A stretch of DNA of 5,460 nt from Spirochaetales bacterium (GTDB taxonomy: Bacteria; Spirochaetota; Spirochaetia; DSM-27196; SLST01), in NCBI GenBank assembly GCA_030642995.1, contig DAOWMR010000224.1:1-5460 (forward strand), given 5' to 3'. This document shows, in pieces, positions 5,030 to 5,460 of the stretch. The notes under the pieces were generated by a model that searched no databases, was not told the DNA's origin, and saw only the letters and a program-made list of their open reading frames with translations. Positions within the stretch are counted from its first letter, which is position 1; each line of letters begins with the position of its first letter. A program made the translations under genes and the position numbers.

Positions 5030-5460
5030 GTCGTTTGCGCGCACCGGGAGAGCCCGATCCCCGCTTCCAGAAATCGGTTGAATGGTTTCGCCGTGCTGAG
5101 GCCGTCATCCCCGGCGGCATCTACGGGTCCAAGAGCCCGAGCTTTGTCGTGCCGGGATCATATCCCTACTACTTTGATCGAGGTGAAGGGTGCCGGCTCT
5201 ACGACGTGGACGGCAACGAGTTCATCGATTACATGTGCGGATACGGATCACAGATTCTCGGCTACGGCTACGAACCGGTCCTCAGAGCCGGCTTCGACCG
5301 GATGACCAAGGGAGATCTCCTCACCTCACCATCACCGGTCATGGTGGAGCTTGCCGAGAAAGTCGTCGGTCGAATCAGAGGTATGGATTGGGCCGTATTC
5401 ACCAAGAACGGAACCGACGCGACCACCCTTGCCGTGACCGTGGCTCGGGTTGAAACTGAC
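5026..5460 (+). CDS. Class III PLP-dependent aminotransferase, GSA-aminotransferase-like, N-terminal part (cut by window edge)
   Basis: The first 145 codons of a fold-type I, class III PLP enzyme related to glutamate-1-semialdehyde 2,1-aminomutase. Visible features: a leading helix and VIPGGIYGSKSP (28-38), the class III N-terminal strand GEGCRLYDVDGNEFIDYMCG (53-72), YGSQILGYGYEPV (73-85), SPSPVMVELAEKVV (101-114), and FTKNGTDATTLAVTVAR (125-141), which corresponds to the 'nSGTEA' segment that binds the PLP phosphate. That motif reads NGTDA, and the region after DYM differs from the usual HemL 'GSWGPMILGH', so it is probably a substrate-divergent relative and not haem-pathway HemL. The PLP lysine lies beyond the edge and cannot be checked. 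The ATG at 5026 overlaps the previous stop by 4 bases, and a G6 run (5014-5019) precedes it at ribosome-site distance, so translation is coupled. Confidence 0.88.
   Translation, partial: MSRLRAPGEPDPRFQKSVEWFRRAEAVIPGGIYGSKSPSFVVPGSYPYYFDRGEGCRLYDVDGNEFIDYMCGYGSQILGYGYEPVLRAGFDRMTKGDLLTSPSPVMVELAEKVVGRIRGMDWAVFTKNGTDATTLAVTVARVETD

Noticed and set aside
4461..5120. 219-residue open frame on the minus strand across the SCP2-like and aminotransferase genes
   Set aside because: Extremely Arg/Gly/Pro-rich shadow of GC-rich coding DNA, spanning the junction of two well-supported plus-strand genes.

Overview
The window holds seven protein-coding genes in two divergent blocks, with a 162-base regulatory gap between them (2650-2811). 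The sequence is moderately GC-rich with tightly packed genes, typical of a bacterial chromosome. An intact gatCAB set implies a bacterium that makes Gln-tRNA(Gln) and/or Asn-tRNA(Asn) by transamidation. The lineage cannot be fixed from sequence alone. The GatB N-terminus, with its CxC...CxxC motif, and the overall gene style would fit Spirochaetota or a similar deep group, but that is a low-confidence inference.

Left block (minus strand, read from 2649 down to 1): a stand-alone receiver-domain response regulator, then gatC, gatA and the first 166 codons of gatB, which runs off the left edge. gatC, gatA and gatB are spaced 9 and 2 bases apart and form one operon. A good sigma70-type promoter (TTGACA, 17-base spacer, CATATT) begins inside the stop codon of the response regulator. 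It would start transcription at, or within a few bases of, the gatC ATG, which has no Shine-Dalgarno sequence, so gatC may be translated from a leaderless mRNA.

Right block (plus strand, from 2812): a cytoplasmic (alpha/alpha)6-barrel protein of the trehalase / MGH1-like glycoside hydrolase group; a 249-residue protein that reads as two SCP2-like (sterol-carrier-like) domains in tandem; and the N-terminal 145 residues of a class III PLP aminotransferase resembling glutamate-1-semialdehyde aminotransferase, cut by the right edge. Spacings of 7 bases and a 4-base ATGA overlap show a translationally coupled operon. The glycosidase-like protein appears to have Gln where its family normally has the general-acid Asp, while the putative catalytic base Glu is kept. 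The combination of a sugar-binding fold with a possibly altered active site, a lipid-binding-type fold and an aminotransferase is the most unusual thing in the window. Its pathway is unknown.

The gap between the blocks carries a convincing promoter for the right block (TTGACA, 17 bases, TATGTT), a weaker overlapping candidate promoter for the response regulator, and an inverted repeat (GTTCAC-N12-GTGAAC) placed where it could influence both. No RNA genes, mobile elements, CRISPR arrays or intrinsic terminators were seen.
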